64,000 bases of DNA from Algoriphagus iocasae (GTDB lineage: Bacteria > Bacteroidota > Bacteroidia > Cytophagales > Cyclobacteriaceae), in assembly GCF_014206875.1 (NCBI RefSeq), contig NZ_JACIJO010000001.1:868001-932000 (forward strand), written 5' to 3'. The position numbers were made by a program, and so were the translations under genes. Below the pieces are notes generated by a model that was given only the letters and a program-made list of their open reading frames with translations, searched no databases and was not told the DNA's origin. Below, piece by piece: positions 1 to 8,668 of this stretch; position 1 is the first letter of the stretch; each line of letters opens with the position of its first letter.

Positions 1-552
1 ATCTACACAAGAAAGGACGATAGCTTTCCCGAATTGAAAGAAAGACCAATCATCGCCAACAAAAACAAGGCGGATTTATTTGTTTCCATTCATTCCAATT
101 CAGCTCCAAACAGGTCTGCATACGGTACTGAAACTTTTGTGATGGGGATGAAGCATTTCGATGCCAACTTTGATATTGTAAAAAGAGAAAACTCTGTAAT
201 TCTTTTGGAAGATAACTACAAAGAGAATTACGAAGGATTTGAACCTGGTTCACCGGAATCTTATATGATGTTTAACTTGATGTCAAAAGTGCACTTTGAA
301 AATTCGGTGACTTTGGCAGATCATGTGGAAACTCAATTTAAAGATCGAGTTGGTAGAAAAAGTAGAGGAGTGAAGCAAGGACCATTTTACGTGCTTTGGA
401 CTCCATCTATGCCAAGTGTTTTGATAGAGTTAGGTTTCTTATCCAACTCTAATGAAGAGGCATTTCTGATGAGCCAAAAAGGACAAGAGTACATGGCTTC
501 AGCTATTTACAGATCTATTCGAGATTATAAAGAACAAATCGAAGCAAATTAA
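1..552 (+). CDS. N-acetylmuramoyl-L-alanine amidase, C-terminal part (cut by window start)
   Basis: Zinc-dependent cell-wall amidase of the Amidase_3 family, which cleaves the bond between N-acetylmuramic acid and L-alanine in peptidoglycan and acts outside the inner membrane. The frame is open from base 1, so the N-terminal part lies upstream of the window. The family signatures are clear: DLFVSIHSNSA, carrying a zinc-ligand histidine, and SVLIELGFLSNSNEE near the end, carrying the catalytic glutamate. The roughly 60-residue stretch between them that is rich in acidic and aromatic residues matches the insert seen in AmiC-like Bacteroidota enzymes. A strong terminator follows the stop codon, so this gene closes its transcription unit. 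Confidence 0.93.
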   Translation: MYTRKDDSFPELKERPIIANKNKADLFVSIHSNSAPNRSAYGTETFVMGMKHFDANFDIVKRENSVILLEDNYKENYEGFEPGSPESYMMFNLMSKVHFENSVTLADHVETQFKDRVGRKSRGVKQGPFYVLWTPSMPSVLIELGFLSNSNEEAFLMSQKGQEYMASAIYRSIRDYKEQIEAN

Positions 553-576
553 TTTCCTTTTGACTTTGAATCATTT

Positions 577-608
577 AGCCCTTTTTCTCCCCGGAAAAAG
601 GGCTTTTG
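577..608 (+). terminator. Rho-independent terminator after the amidase gene
   Basis: Perfect 11-base stem (AGCCCTTTTTC at 577-587 and GAAAAAGGGCT at 594-604) with a 6-base loop, followed by TTTTGTTT. It separates the amidase from the carboxylase gene that begins at 673. Confidence 0.85.
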
Positions 609-672
609 TTTATATTCAAACAAACTCTAAGTCCTGATTTGGAGTTTTTAATCTATAAACCCAAATACAAAC

Positions 673-2301
673 ATGAATTCTAAAGCATCCATGGAACCAC
701 AAACTTTTCAATCATTACTGGAAATCTTAAAGTCCAAAACTGAGCAAGTCAAGCTTGGCGGTGGACCAAAGCGGATTGCCAAAGAACATGAGAAAGGAAA
801 ATTGACAGCGAGGGAGAGGATACAATATTTGATTGATCAAGATTCTGATTTTTTGGAGATCGGGGCTTTCGCAGCTGATGGAATGTATGAGGAAGAGGGA
901 GGTTGTCCTTCAGCAGGTGTTGTAACTGGAATTGCCCATGTACAGGGTAGAATGGTTGTAATCGTAGCAAATGATGCGACTGTCAAAGCAGGAGCTTGGT
1001 TTCCTATGACAGCAAAGAAAAATCTTAGAGCACAGGAAGTGGCAATGGAAAACCGCCTTCCGATAATTTATCTAGTCGATAGCGCCGGTGTTTTTCTTCC
1101 AATGCAAAATGAAATTTTTCCTGATAAAGAACATTTTGGAAGACAGTTCAGGAATAATGCGAAGATGTCTGCAATGGGAATTGTCCAAGTTGCGGCGATT
1201 ATGGGGAGTTGTGTAGCTGGTGGTGCTTACTTGCCCATCATGTCGGATGAAGCCATGATAGTTGATAAGACAGGCTCAATCTTTCTTGCGGGATCTTACT
1301 TAGTGAAAGCTGCAATCGGAGAAACGGTGGACAATGAAACTTTGGGAGGAGCCACGACTCATTGCGAGATTTCCGGAGTGACCGATAATAAATATGACTC
1401 CGATCAAGATTGTCTGGATGCAATCCGGAATATTTTTGACAAAATAGGAGCAGAACCGAAGGCAGGATTTGATCGCAAAGAGCCAAAGGAACCTGGCATT
1501 TCCGGAGATCAGTTATTAGATGTTTTTCCTATGGAAAGAGTAAAACCTTATGATATGCTTGAGGTAATTAAAGGTCTTGTCGATGAGGGAGAAATAGATG
1601 AATACAAAAAGGAATATGGAAAGACGTTGATCTGTGGTACTGCGAGAATTGATGGCTGGGCAGTAGGAATCGTCGCAAACCAGCGGAAAATCGTGAAAAC
1701 TGCAAGTGGTGAAATGCAGATGGGTGGCGTGATTTATTCCGATTCAGCAGATAAGGCAGCCAGATTTATTATGAATTGCAACCAGCGAAAAATTCCTTTG
1801 GTATTTCTTCAGGATGTGAGTGGATTTATGGTAGGAAGTAAGGCAGAACATGGAGGCATCATCAAAGATGGAGCTAAAATGGTGAATGCGATGGCCAATT
1901 CAGTGGTACCAAAATTCACAATCATTTTGGGAAATTCGTATGGTGCGGGAAACTACGCCATGTGTGGAAAAGCATATGATCCACGATTGATTTACTCTTG
2001 GCCGACTGCTCAAATGGCTGTGATGTCTGGGGCATCTGCCGCGAAAACTTTGCTTCAAATAAAAGTTGCTTCCCTAAAGAAGAAAGGGCAGGAGATATCT
2101 GAGGAGGATGAAAAAGAATTATTAGACGAAATCAGCAATAAGTACAAAGAGGAGTTAAGTCCATATTATGCAGCTTCCAGGCTTTGGGTGGATGGTGTGA
2201 TAGATCCAAGAGAAACTAGAAAAGTGATCAGTACCGGAATCGAGGCGGCAAATCATGCTCCGATTTCTGAAAGATTTAATGTGGGAGTTATCCAGACTTA
2301 A
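673..2301 (+). CDS. Acyl-CoA carboxylase beta subunit (methylcrotonyl-CoA carboxylase-like carboxyltransferase)
   Basis: Carboxyltransferase subunit of a biotin-dependent acyl-CoA carboxylase; it moves the carboxyl group from carboxybiotin to an acyl-CoA in the cytoplasm. The 542 residues fit the methylcrotonyl-CoA carboxylase beta size better than the roughly 510 of propionyl-CoA carboxylase. Family landmarks are the N-terminal half with NDATVKAGAWFP, DSAGVFLPMQNEIFPD, GSCVAGGAYLP and LGGATTHCEISGVTDN, and a C-terminal half with FLQDVSGFMVG, SYGAGNYAMCGKAYDP and WVDGVIDPRETR. The biotin-carrying alpha subunit is not next to it, so the substrate (3-methylcrotonyl-CoA in leucine breakdown, or a related acyl-CoA) is inferred from similarity only. 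A second ATG six codons in would also serve as start. Confidence 0.93.
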   Translation: MNSKASMEPQTFQSLLEILKSKTEQVKLGGGPKRIAKEHEKGKLTARERIQYLIDQDSDFLEIGAFAADGMYEEEGGCPSAGVVTGIAHVQGRMVVIVANDATVKAGAWFPMTAKKNLRAQEVAMENRLPIIYLVDSAGVFLPMQNEIFPDKEHFGRQFRNNAKMSAMGIVQVAAIMGSCVAGGAYLPIMSDEAMIVDKTGSIFLAGSYLVKAAIGETVDNETLGGATTHCEISGVTDNKYDSDQDCLDAIRNIFDKIGAEPKAGFDRKEPKEPGISGDQLLDVFPMERVKPYDMLEVIKGLVDEGEIDEYKKEYGKTLICGTARIDGWAVGIVANQRKIVKTASGEMQMGGVIYSDSADKAARFIMNCNQRKIPLVFLQDVSGFMVGSKAEHGGIIKDGAKMVNAMANSVVPKFTIILGNSYGAGNYAMCGKAYDPRLIYSWPTAQMAVMSGASAAKTLLQIKVASLKKKGQEISEEDEKELLDEISNKYKEELSPYYAASRLWVDGVIDPRETRKVISTGIEAANHAPISERFNVGVIQT

Positions 2302-2350
2302 GCAATTTTTATTAAATTATTAGAAAGATCTTCCTTTACAGAATTGACCT

Positions 2351-3193
2351 ATGAGTACATTGACACCTGGAGAATTGAATGCATTGGTTTCACTTCTAGA
2401 TGATACCGATGTAGAGGTGAGAAACCATGTCAGAGAAAGGATCACCTCTCTTGGAACTGAAATTATTCCATTTCTGGAAGAAAAATGGGAAACTAGTTTC
2501 AATCCAGAGATACAAAAGGAAATTGAGGATTTGGTTCATGAGCTTCAGTTCTCTCTGTTAAAGAAAAGATTGACTGAATGGAGAGATTCTGAGGACCGAG
2601 ATCTTCTCACCGGGCTTTGGATTATCAATACCTACCAATATCCAGATCTGGAATACGAAAAGCTGAATGCAGAAATGCATCAAATTTACTTTGAAGTATG
2701 GACAGCTTTCAAAAATGATCTACCTCCTTACGACCAGATTCGGATTATCAACAATGTGCTGTTTAATACACTGAGGTTTTCTGCCAACACCAAGAATTTT
2801 CATTCTCCGGCCAATAGCATGCTTTCCTCGGTGATTGACTCCAAAAGAGGCAACCCATTGAGTCTTTGTGCGATTTATTTATTGGTTGGGAAAAAGTTAG
2901 GGCTGCCGATTTATGGAGTCAATCTTCCTAATTTGTTTGTTCTGACTTATAAAACTCCTGAACTGACCTTTTATATCAATGCCTTTAATAAAGGCTTGAT
3001 TTTTAGCAAACAGGATATTTACAACTATTTAGAGCATTTGAAATTAGAGCCTAAAGATTTCTATTTCGAGCCATGTGCTTACCTTCAGATTCTGCTGAGA
3101 ACATTGAGAAACCTGGGCAACTCATTTGAAAAGCTCGGTGAAATGGAAAAAGTGGAGGAGATCAAAGAGTTGATCGACATTTTGGATAGTTAG
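2351..3193 (+). CDS. SirB1-family transglutaminase-like protein
   Basis: Member of the SirB1/transglutaminase-like family (Transglut_core2), 280 residues, cytoplasmic with no signal peptide. The core is near residues 140-225 with SVIDSKRGNPLSLCAIYLLVGKKLGLPIYGVNLP, where the cysteine of LSLCAIY occupies the place of the transglutaminase-like nucleophile. The N-terminal 70 residues look like a helical repeat (RNHVRERITSLG), and the C-terminal 40 residues (LRTLRNLGNSFEKLGEMEKV) resemble part of a TPR. The biochemical role of the family is not settled. Its stop overlaps by four bases the stop of the convergent redoxin gene. Confidence 0.85.
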   Translation: MSTLTPGELNALVSLLDDTDVEVRNHVRERITSLGTEIIPFLEEKWETSFNPEIQKEIEDLVHELQFSLLKKRLTEWRDSEDRDLLTGLWIINTYQYPDLEYEKLNAEMHQIYFEVWTAFKNDLPPYDQIRIINNVLFNTLRFSANTKNFHSPANSMLSSVIDSKRGNPLSLCAIYLLVGKKLGLPIYGVNLPNLFVLTYKTPELTFYINAFNKGLIFSKQDIYNYLEHLKLEPKDFYFEPCAYLQILLRTLRNLGNSFEKLGEMEKVEEIKELIDILDS

Positions 3194-3768
3194 AAACTTC
3201 TCACGTTGCACCCAACGGCTCTCACTTGCTCTGGACTAGGTTTTTCACCTTTCAAAACCTGATTGATTGCCCGCTCCACATACTTCTCAGTTACGGAACT
3301 TTCCACTTGAGCATTGTTGTCAATAGCTCCTCGATATACTATGGATGGGCTTCCAGAATTTGGGGTAATTATTACAATCTCAGGAATTTTGGTGATTTTG
3401 AAAGCTTTTGCCCAAACTTGCTCCACATCCATCAGATAAGACATATTTAAATCAGTGGCATCCACATGGCTTCTCATCATGTCTGCATTTTGGTGTTCTG
3501 GTTTTGGATCAGGATTAACCAAAGCGAATGAAACTCCCAGATTTTGAAATCTTGTTCTTAAATCAATGATCCGCTTTTCATACATTTTTGCAAAAGGGCA
3601 ATTGGTACTATGAAAAATCAATACCAGAGCCTTTCCTTTTATTTCATTTGAAATGGTGTAGGTTTTGCCGGTTACTGCATCAGTAAGGCTCATTTCACCG
3701 ATGTTTTGCGCTGATAGGCAGCTTATAGAAATAAGTAATATGAAAAGTAAGGAGGAAATTTTCTTCAT
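3190..3768 (-). CDS. Exported redoxin (thioredoxin-fold) protein
   Basis: Thioredoxin-fold protein of the AhpC/TSA-redoxin type, predicted to be exported. The start is placed at the ATG at 3768; the in-frame codon at 3780 is TTG and lies inside the upstream gene. A hydrophobic signal (KKISSLLFILLISISCLSAQ) precedes the mature domain. FHSTNCPFAKMYEKR carries a single cysteine at the usual active-site position, followed by cis-proline segment KIPEIVII. Another cysteine sits at the extreme C terminus (AVGCNVRSF). With one active-site cysteine it resembles a peroxiredoxin or thiol-carrier more than a dithiol thioredoxin; that assignment is inference. It follows the phosphopantetheinyl transferase with only five bases between them. 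Confidence 0.85.
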   Translation of the reverse strand: MKKISSLLFILLISISCLSAQNIGEMSLTDAVTGKTYTISNEIKGKALVLIFHSTNCPFAKMYEKRIIDLRTRFQNLGVSFALVNPDPKPEHQNADMMRSHVDATDLNMSYLMDVEQVWAKAFKITKIPEIVIITPNSGSPSIVYRGAIDNNAQVESSVTEKYVERAINQVLKGEKPSPEQVRAVGCNVRSF

Positions 3769-3773
3769 GGATT

Positions 3774-4403
3774 TTACCAAATTGTATAAGTTAAAACGGT
3801 GTCAGGAAAAACCCTTGCCTGAACTTCGTAATGATGGTTTGAGAAGTCAGTATTTCTGATTTTAGCTTTGATAAGGGAGTCACCTGGAGCAAAAGGTTCC
3901 AATAAGATATTGTCTCTGAAACTCACTCCACGTCTTCCTTGACACTTAAAGATAGATTCTTTTGCAGACCATGCCAAAGTATAATGAACAGGATCTTTTT
4001 CTAAGAAGTCCAATTCCGAGGGATCCAGAAACCGAAATCCGATTTTTAAGATTTTTTCTCGCACAAAATCCATGTCTATTCCCACAGGAGAATCCCGGTG
4101 ATAAATCGCACCAGCCAAACCTTCCGTGTGTGATAAGGAGACATATCCGTTTCCGTTCATGGAATGGGATTTTCCGTGTTCATCTTTGAAAAAGCCCGGA
4201 TAGGGAACATGTAGAGTTTCCAGAGCATCTTTGATAGCCATCCTGGCGGTTGCCCATTCCATTCTTTTTTCTGGGTGGGAGATGTTGGCGTAAGATAATT
4301 TTTCGCGAAAGCTTAGGAAATCCAGATCATCTACCTCTTGCGGTTCAATTATCTTGATGGCTAAGGCCGATGAAGAATCAATTTTTTCTATTTTTGTTTG
4401 CAT
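3774..4403 (-). CDS. 4'-phosphopantetheinyl transferase superfamily protein (Sfp-type)
   Basis: Transfers the phosphopantetheine arm of coenzyme A to a carrier protein serine, making acyl or peptidyl carrier proteins active. Signature motifs are SLSHTEGLAGA, VGIDMDFVREKI (Mg-binding Asp) and LAWSAKESIFKCQGR (the WxxKEA-like motif with the catalytic Glu-Ser pair). The ATG at 4403 gives 209 residues; the longer reading to 4436 begins with TTG and adds eleven poorly supported residues. No carrier protein or synthase lies nearby, so the most likely client is the fatty-acid acyl carrier protein. It diverges from the WD40 gene across only 36 bases. Confidence 0.9.
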   Translation of the reverse strand: MQTKIEKIDSSSALAIKIIEPQEVDDLDFLSFREKLSYANISHPEKRMEWATARMAIKDALETLHVPYPGFFKDEHGKSHSMNGNGYVSLSHTEGLAGAIYHRDSPVGIDMDFVREKILKIGFRFLDPSELDFLEKDPVHYTLAWSAKESIFKCQGRRGVSFRDNILLEPFAPGDSLIKAKIRNTDFSNHHYEVQARVFPDTVLTYTIW

Positions 4404-4439
4404 AGGCCAATAGGGCTCAGCTAAGTCACCGTCCAATAT

Positions 4440-5357
4440 ATGTCAAAAATTCAAGTAAATAAATTACACACGCTGACCGGGCACAATGACTGCATCTATG
4501 CGCTCACCGAAGGCAGTGATCCGAGATTTTTTTACACAGGTGCAGGAGATGGAATGGTGGTGGAATGGGATCTGGATAATCCGAAAGATGGGAAATTGAT
4601 TGCCAAGCTCCCACATTCAGTCTATGCGCTGGAGGTGGATAATGAGCGAAATCTCTTGTTTATCGGTCACAATTTTGAAGGAATCCACGTCATTGATCTC
4701 AATGAAAACAAAGAAATTTGGTCTATCAATTTTACAGATCAAGCCATTTTTGATATCAAAATTTTCGGAAATGAGGTCTTTGTAGGAACAGGTGACGGGG
4801 TTTTGGTGATCATTGATATTCCTAGTCAGTCATTAAAGAAACGAGTAAAACTAAGCTCAAAAAGTATCCGAGTTATGACTGTTTCTCCGAGTAAAAAACA
4901 TCTTGCTTTGGGACTTAGTGATCATACTATCAAGGTTTTGGATATACGTGAGGATTTCCAACCGATAGCGAATCTTACAGGACATGAAAATTCAGTTTTT
5001 GCTTTGGCCTACTCCCCAGACGAAAAGACCTTGATAAGTGGATCCAGAGATGCGAGATTGAAATTCTGGAATTCCGATTATCAATTAGAAGAGAGCATAG
5101 CGGCACATATGTATGCCATTAATTATTTATCTTTCAAAAAAGACGGAAAGTATCTGGCAACCTGTTCTATGGATAAATCCATTAAAGTTTGGGATGCTGA
5201 GGAGAAAAAATTACTGAAAGTCATCGATAAAGCAAGAAACGCCGGCCACGGCACATCCATAAATAAAGTACTTTGGAGTACCTATTCAGGACAGGTAATA
5301 TCTGTTTCTGATGATCGTACCATTTCCATTTGGCAAATAGAAGAGATTAACCCATGA
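4440..5357 (+). CDS. WD40-repeat protein
   Basis: Protein of 305 residues made almost wholly of WD40-type beta-propeller blades, probably one seven-bladed propeller. Clear blade ends are FYTGAGDGMVVEWDL, LALGLSDHTIKVLDI, LISGSRDARLKFWN, YLATCSMDKSIKVWD and ISVSDDRTISIWQI, each following a GH or equivalent dipeptide such as LTGHENSVFALAYSPD. There is no signal peptide, so it is expected in the cytoplasm as a scaffold for protein contacts. It overlaps the next gene, the DivIVA-like protein, by four bases (ATGA), which points to translational coupling and perhaps to a shared complex. Confidence 0.92.
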   Translation: MSKIQVNKLHTLTGHNDCIYALTEGSDPRFFYTGAGDGMVVEWDLDNPKDGKLIAKLPHSVYALEVDNERNLLFIGHNFEGIHVIDLNENKEIWSINFTDQAIFDIKIFGNEVFVGTGDGVLVIIDIPSQSLKKRVKLSSKSIRVMTVSPSKKHLALGLSDHTIKVLDIREDFQPIANLTGHENSVFALAYSPDEKTLISGSRDARLKFWNSDYQLEESIAAHMYAINYLSFKKDGKYLATCSMDKSIKVWDAEEKKLLKVIDKARNAGHGTSINKVLWSTYSGQVISVSDDRTISIWQIEEINP

Positions 5358-6331
5358 AGATCACACCAGCAGCCATCCGGCAACAGTCCTTTGAAACAGC
5401 ATTCAGAGGATATGAGAAAAAAGATGTATCTCAATTTTTAGAAGAGATCAGCCAGGTGGTTGATCAGCTACATCAGGAAAATATCGAATTGAAATCGAAG
5501 CTTCAGAATACTGAAGCAGAAGCAAAAAGGCTGAAAGATGTAGAGGATTCGCTTTTCCGAACTTTGAAAACTGCGGAAGATACGGGAGCATCCATCATCG
5601 AAGAAGCAAATGAAGCAGCTGATTTAATAATAGCGGAGGCGAATAGTCTTTCCGAAAAAACTGTAGCCGAAGCAAATGAATATGCTGAAAAAGTTCAATC
5701 TCATGCACAGCAGCAGGCATCTGTGATTTTGGGAGCGGCAGAAGCCAAAGCAAAAGAGACTATCGTAGAGTTGAGAGAAAGCATGCAGGGATTGGTTCGA
5801 TCTTATGATGGATTGGTAGAGCAGCGAGAAGCTTTGGTGAAAAGCCTAAGAAGAATTTCTCAAGATATGCTGAATCAGATTGATCTTTCGGATGCACATT
5901 TTACAAGAATTGATGCAAAGGCCTATCAGCGAGCAATCGATGAACTGAGCAGATCAAATGCCTTTACTTATGCAAATATTGAAAATCTTACTCCTTCACC
6001 GGAGGAGGTTTTTGAGCCGGAACCTGAAAAGGAAGATCCTATTGCGGAAATGGAAGTGATTGAGGAAGATTTGGAACTGGAAGCGCATGATGCTACACCA
6101 GATTTGGAAGTTGAGGAAGAAGTGGAGATCGAAGAAGAAATCACTGATCAAGACGAAACAATAGAGGAAGAAGAAGCTCCTGAACCGGAGGAACTGGTAG
6201 AAGAAGAACCTGAGCCAGTGAAGAAGGAAGAGAAAATCGAAGCCAAAGTTACTCCAATCGTGGAGGAAAAACCAAAGCCTAAGGAAGAGAATCCAAATCA
6301 ATCGGGATCATTTTTCGACCAATTTGACTAA
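5354..6331 (+). CDS. DivIVA-domain coiled-coil protein with acidic tail
   Basis: The first 40 residues match the DivIVA membrane-curvature domain (MKITPAAIRQQSFETAFRGY, then EKKDVSQFLEEISQVV). A long coiled coil follows to about residue 175, rich in EANE/AEAN repeats. The last 110 residues are an extremely acidic, low-complexity tail (runs of E with P and D) that ends in the short tip SGSFFDQFD. DivIVA proteins are best known from Gram-positive bacteria, where they mark poles and division sites; the role in Bacteroidota is not established. It sits between the WD40 gene and folB with overlaps of four and one bases, so all are almost certainly one transcript. Confidence 0.9.
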   Translation: MKITPAAIRQQSFETAFRGYEKKDVSQFLEEISQVVDQLHQENIELKSKLQNTEAEAKRLKDVEDSLFRTLKTAEDTGASIIEEANEAADLIIAEANSLSEKTVAEANEYAEKVQSHAQQQASVILGAAEAKAKETIVELRESMQGLVRSYDGLVEQREALVKSLRRISQDMLNQIDLSDAHFTRIDAKAYQRAIDELSRSNAFTYANIENLTPSPEEVFEPEPEKEDPIAEMEVIEEDLELEAHDATPDLEVEEEVEIEEEITDQDETIEEEEAPEPEELVEEEPEPVKKEEKIEAKVTPIVEEKPKPKEENPNQSGSFFDQFD

Positions 6332-6696
6332 TGGGAAAAGTATCGCTCGAAGGAATTGAATTTCATGCGTACCATGGCGCTTATCCAGAGGAAAATGTTC
6401 TGGGAAATCGCTTTACACTCGACTTGGAGTTGGAAACCGATTTTAAAGTTGCCATGCTTCAAGATGATTTGAAAGAGACTGTCGATTACACTAAACTTTA
6501 TAAGCTTATCAAAGACCGGATGGATGTGAAAGTCAAATTATTGGAGCATCTCGGGCATTTGATTATTGAAGATATTTTGAAAGTCTATCCTGCTGTCAAT
6601 AAAATTAAAATCACTCTTAAAAAGCATCATCCATCCTTAGGAGGATTGGTGAAATTCTCTGCTGTCCAAATTCAATACCCAGAAGACTATGCATAA
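6331..6696 (+). CDS. folB: Dihydroneopterin aldolase
   Basis: Converts 7,8-dihydroneopterin to 6-hydroxymethyl-7,8-dihydropterin and glycolaldehyde in folate synthesis. The 121 residues match the family size. Seen motifs are LEGIEFHAYHGAYPEENVLGN (substrate-pocket region with the conserved Tyr-His-Gly and Glu), DYTKLYKLI and LEHLGHLIIEDIL, with the catalytic lysine in KITLKKHHPSLGG. Start is an ATG that overlaps the divIVA stop by one base. Its end overlaps the chaN-like gene by eight bases. Confidence 0.95.
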   Translation: MGKVSLEGIEFHAYHGAYPEENVLGNRFTLDLELETDFKVAMLQDDLKETVDYTKLYKLIKDRMDVKVKLLEHLGHLIIEDILKVYPAVNKIKITLKKHHPSLGGLVKFSAVQIQYPEDYA

Positions 6697-7552
6697 AATC
6701 TGTACACTACTTTTACTTTTCTTTTTTGCATTCACTTCGAGCTATGCTCAAGGAGAAGCTTACCAGTTTTTCACAGATAAAGGAAAGAAAATCGATCTGG
6801 AAGAAGTTCTGAAAATGGCTAAAAAGGCTGACGTGACTTTCTTCGGAGAATTGCATAATAACAGTCTGGCACATTGGTTACAGCTACAGGTTTTAAAGGG
6901 AATGTATGCTGATAATTCAGATTTGGTTCTCGGTGCAGAGTTTTTTGAGCGCGATGATCAACTTAATATCAATGAGTGGTTTGCCGGGAATATGACGGAG
7001 AAGAACTTTGAGACCGAAGCTAAACTTTGGAATAATTACAAGACCGATTACCGGCCTTTGATGCGTTTTGCCAACGAGAAACATCTTCAATTTATAGCGA
7101 GTAACGTACCGAGAAAATACGCCTCCTTGGTGAGTAAATCAGGGATGGGTGAATTGGAGAATTTGAGTCCGGAGGCAAAGCTTTACATGGCAAAGTTGCC
7201 CTATGAAGTTGATATGACAATGCCTGGTTATGTGGCGATGAAAGACATGATGCATGGGGCTCCAGGAAATTCTGATTTTATGGTGGAGGCTCAAGCATTA
7301 AAAGATGCAACAATGGCCGAATCTCTGTTTGAGTCAATTGCTGCTGGTAAAAAAATCTTACACGTTAACGGTTCTTATCATTCTAAAGATGACGAAGGTA
7401 TTTTGTGGTATTTGAATCGGAAATTTCCAGATTTAAAAATGCTGAATATTCACACAGTTACTCAGGATCAATTAAAATCCTTGGATGAAAAAAACAGCCA
7501 ATCAGGAGAGATTATTTTAGTTTTGCCTTCTGATAGTCACGAATCCTATTAA
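6689..7552 (+). CDS. ChaN-like haem-binding/uptake family exported protein
   Basis: Exported 287-residue protein of the ChaN/Tiki superfamily (cofactor haem-binding, PF04187). It has a signal peptide (HKICTLLLLFFFAFTSSYAQ) and the family core: VTFFGELHNNSLAHWLQLQVL, LVLGAEFFERDDQ, NYKTDYRPLMRFA, and the C-terminal HVNGSYHSKDDEGILWYL. The conserved GE.H and histidine positions are those that coordinate metal or haem in the family. In Bacteroidota the cleavage ends in AQ, not in a lipobox cysteine, so it is likely periplasmic. It is the fourth gene of the WD40-divIVA-folB operon. Confidence 0.88.
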   Translation: MHKICTLLLLFFFAFTSSYAQGEAYQFFTDKGKKIDLEEVLKMAKKADVTFFGELHNNSLAHWLQLQVLKGMYADNSDLVLGAEFFERDDQLNINEWFAGNMTEKNFETEAKLWNNYKTDYRPLMRFANEKHLQFIASNVPRKYASLVSKSGMGELENLSPEAKLYMAKLPYEVDMTMPGYVAMKDMMHGAPGNSDFMVEAQALKDATMAESLFESIAAGKKILHVNGSYHSKDDEGILWYLNRKFPDLKMLNIHTVTQDQLKSLDEKNSQSGEIILVLPSDSHESY

Positions 7553-7554
7553 AA

Positions 7555-8013
7555 ATGTACAGTCGGGCAGAAACTTCCCGGATTCGAAAAGAATTTTGGA
7601 TTGCATTTGGTCAATATATGAAGCCGATTCGAAGCGCTTCGGGTTTCCGAGTGAATTGGCCTAATTACAAAACCGGAGTGAAGGATATCTATTTCAGAAT
7701 GAAGGCAGAGCGGGATTTTGCATCCATCGGGATCGAAATCTGCCACCTAGATGAAGAACTTCAAGAGCTTTTTTTTGATCAATTTAAGCAGTTTAAGAAT
7801 TTGCTGAATTCAGAGATAGGGGAAGAGTGGGAGTGGAAACTATTAGTGGAAAATGAATTTGGTCAGCAAGTCTCGAAGATTGAAAAAGTACTACCTTCTG
7901 TGAATGTGATGGATCAAGCAGATTGGCCAAAAATCATTTCTTTTTTGAAGCCAAGAATAATAGCCTTGGATGCTTTTTGGGATAATATCAAACCTGGCTT
8001 TGAAGATTTCTAG
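7555..8013 (+). CDS. DUF4268 domain protein
   Basis: Small cytoplasmic protein of 152 residues that matches DUF4268: RIRKEFWIAFGQYMKPI near the start, WPNYKTGVKDIYFRMKAE, and the C-terminal LDAFWDNIKPGFEDF. The function of the family is unknown; related domains are found next to or fused to restriction-like nucleases, but nothing of that kind is adjacent here. The ATG starts two bases after the chaN-like stop, so it is the last gene of that operon. Confidence 0.85.
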   Translation: MYSRAETSRIRKEFWIAFGQYMKPIRSASGFRVNWPNYKTGVKDIYFRMKAERDFASIGIEICHLDEELQELFFDQFKQFKNLLNSEIGEEWEWKLLVENEFGQQVSKIEKVLPSVNVMDQADWPKIISFLKPRIIALDAFWDNIKPGFEDF

Positions 8014-8046
8014 TTTGAAAATTTTTCAAAAATATTCTTGATGAAT

Positions 8047-8541
8047 TTACTTTAATTCTGCTATCAGTTGGTCTAGGGCAGAGTTTATTGAACCTTTGTC
8101 AATTAACTCTTTTTCTGTCAAAACTCCTGTTCCTGTTCCCATCCATAAAACTTCATAAGTTTCAGCATCTTGAATTAAAAAAATGACTTTCCCATATTTT
8201 TCTGACTCAAGTTTAACAGGATAATACATTGTAGAAAAAGCATTGCCAACGCTCCCATACCCCAAAACTTCTTTTTCATAATCGATCGAAGCGATTACCG
8301 ATTGGACCAGAAAATCTGGGTTGTGCTCATCTTTGGAATACCCTCTTTCTTTCATTTTTTTCTCAAAAAGCTTATTAAGCATGAGGATATCTTTAGGAGC
8401 ATCCGCTTTGGTGATCACTTGGAAGGTTTTTTTGCCAGATAATCCAGAATTATTACTAACCTGATCTACGGTAATATTTTCAGAAGTTTTGCATGAAATT
8501 AAGGTGAAAAGAATTCCAGCAACTAAAAGCAGATTTTTCAT
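8047..8541 (-). CDS. DUF4136 lipoprotein
   Basis: Predicted lipoprotein of 164 residues with a canonical lipobox, LISC, in KNLLLVAGILFTLISCKTS; Cys17 would carry the lipid. The body has the DUF4136 pattern: a short strand after the lipid anchor, then LMLNKLFEKKMKERGYSKDEHNPDFLV, a central IDYEKEV, and the terminal LIQDAETYEVLWMGTGTGVL followed by LDQLIAEL. The function is unknown; the family is common in the Bacteroidota envelope. It is convergent with DUF4268 and separated from it by 33 bases. Confidence 0.85.
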   Translation of the reverse strand: MKNLLLVAGILFTLISCKTSENITVDQVSNNSGLSGKKTFQVITKADAPKDILMLNKLFEKKMKERGYSKDEHNPDFLVQSVIASIDYEKEVLGYGSVGNAFSTMYYPVKLESEKYGKVIFLIQDAETYEVLWMGTGTGVLTEKELIDKGSINSALDQLIAELK

Positions 8542-8668
8542 ATTAAAAAGGGGTTAGATGCTATGAATTTACGAATAAAAAGGAGTTTAGTTTACTAAAA
8601 GTCTATTTTTAGGAATTCAAATTTTCAAAAATCTATTACTTTTTGTTTTAAGTATCAATTTGTTAGGC

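Noticed and set aside
3769..3780. Start of the redoxin at 3780
   Set aside because: The codon there is TTG within the preceding gene; the ATG at 3768 begins a normal signal peptide.
5996..6301. Minus-strand ORF of 101 residues rich in Phe, Leu and Arg
   Set aside because: It is the shadow of the Glu-rich tail of the DivIVA-like gene (GAA/GAG read as TTC/CTC); no start signal or family.
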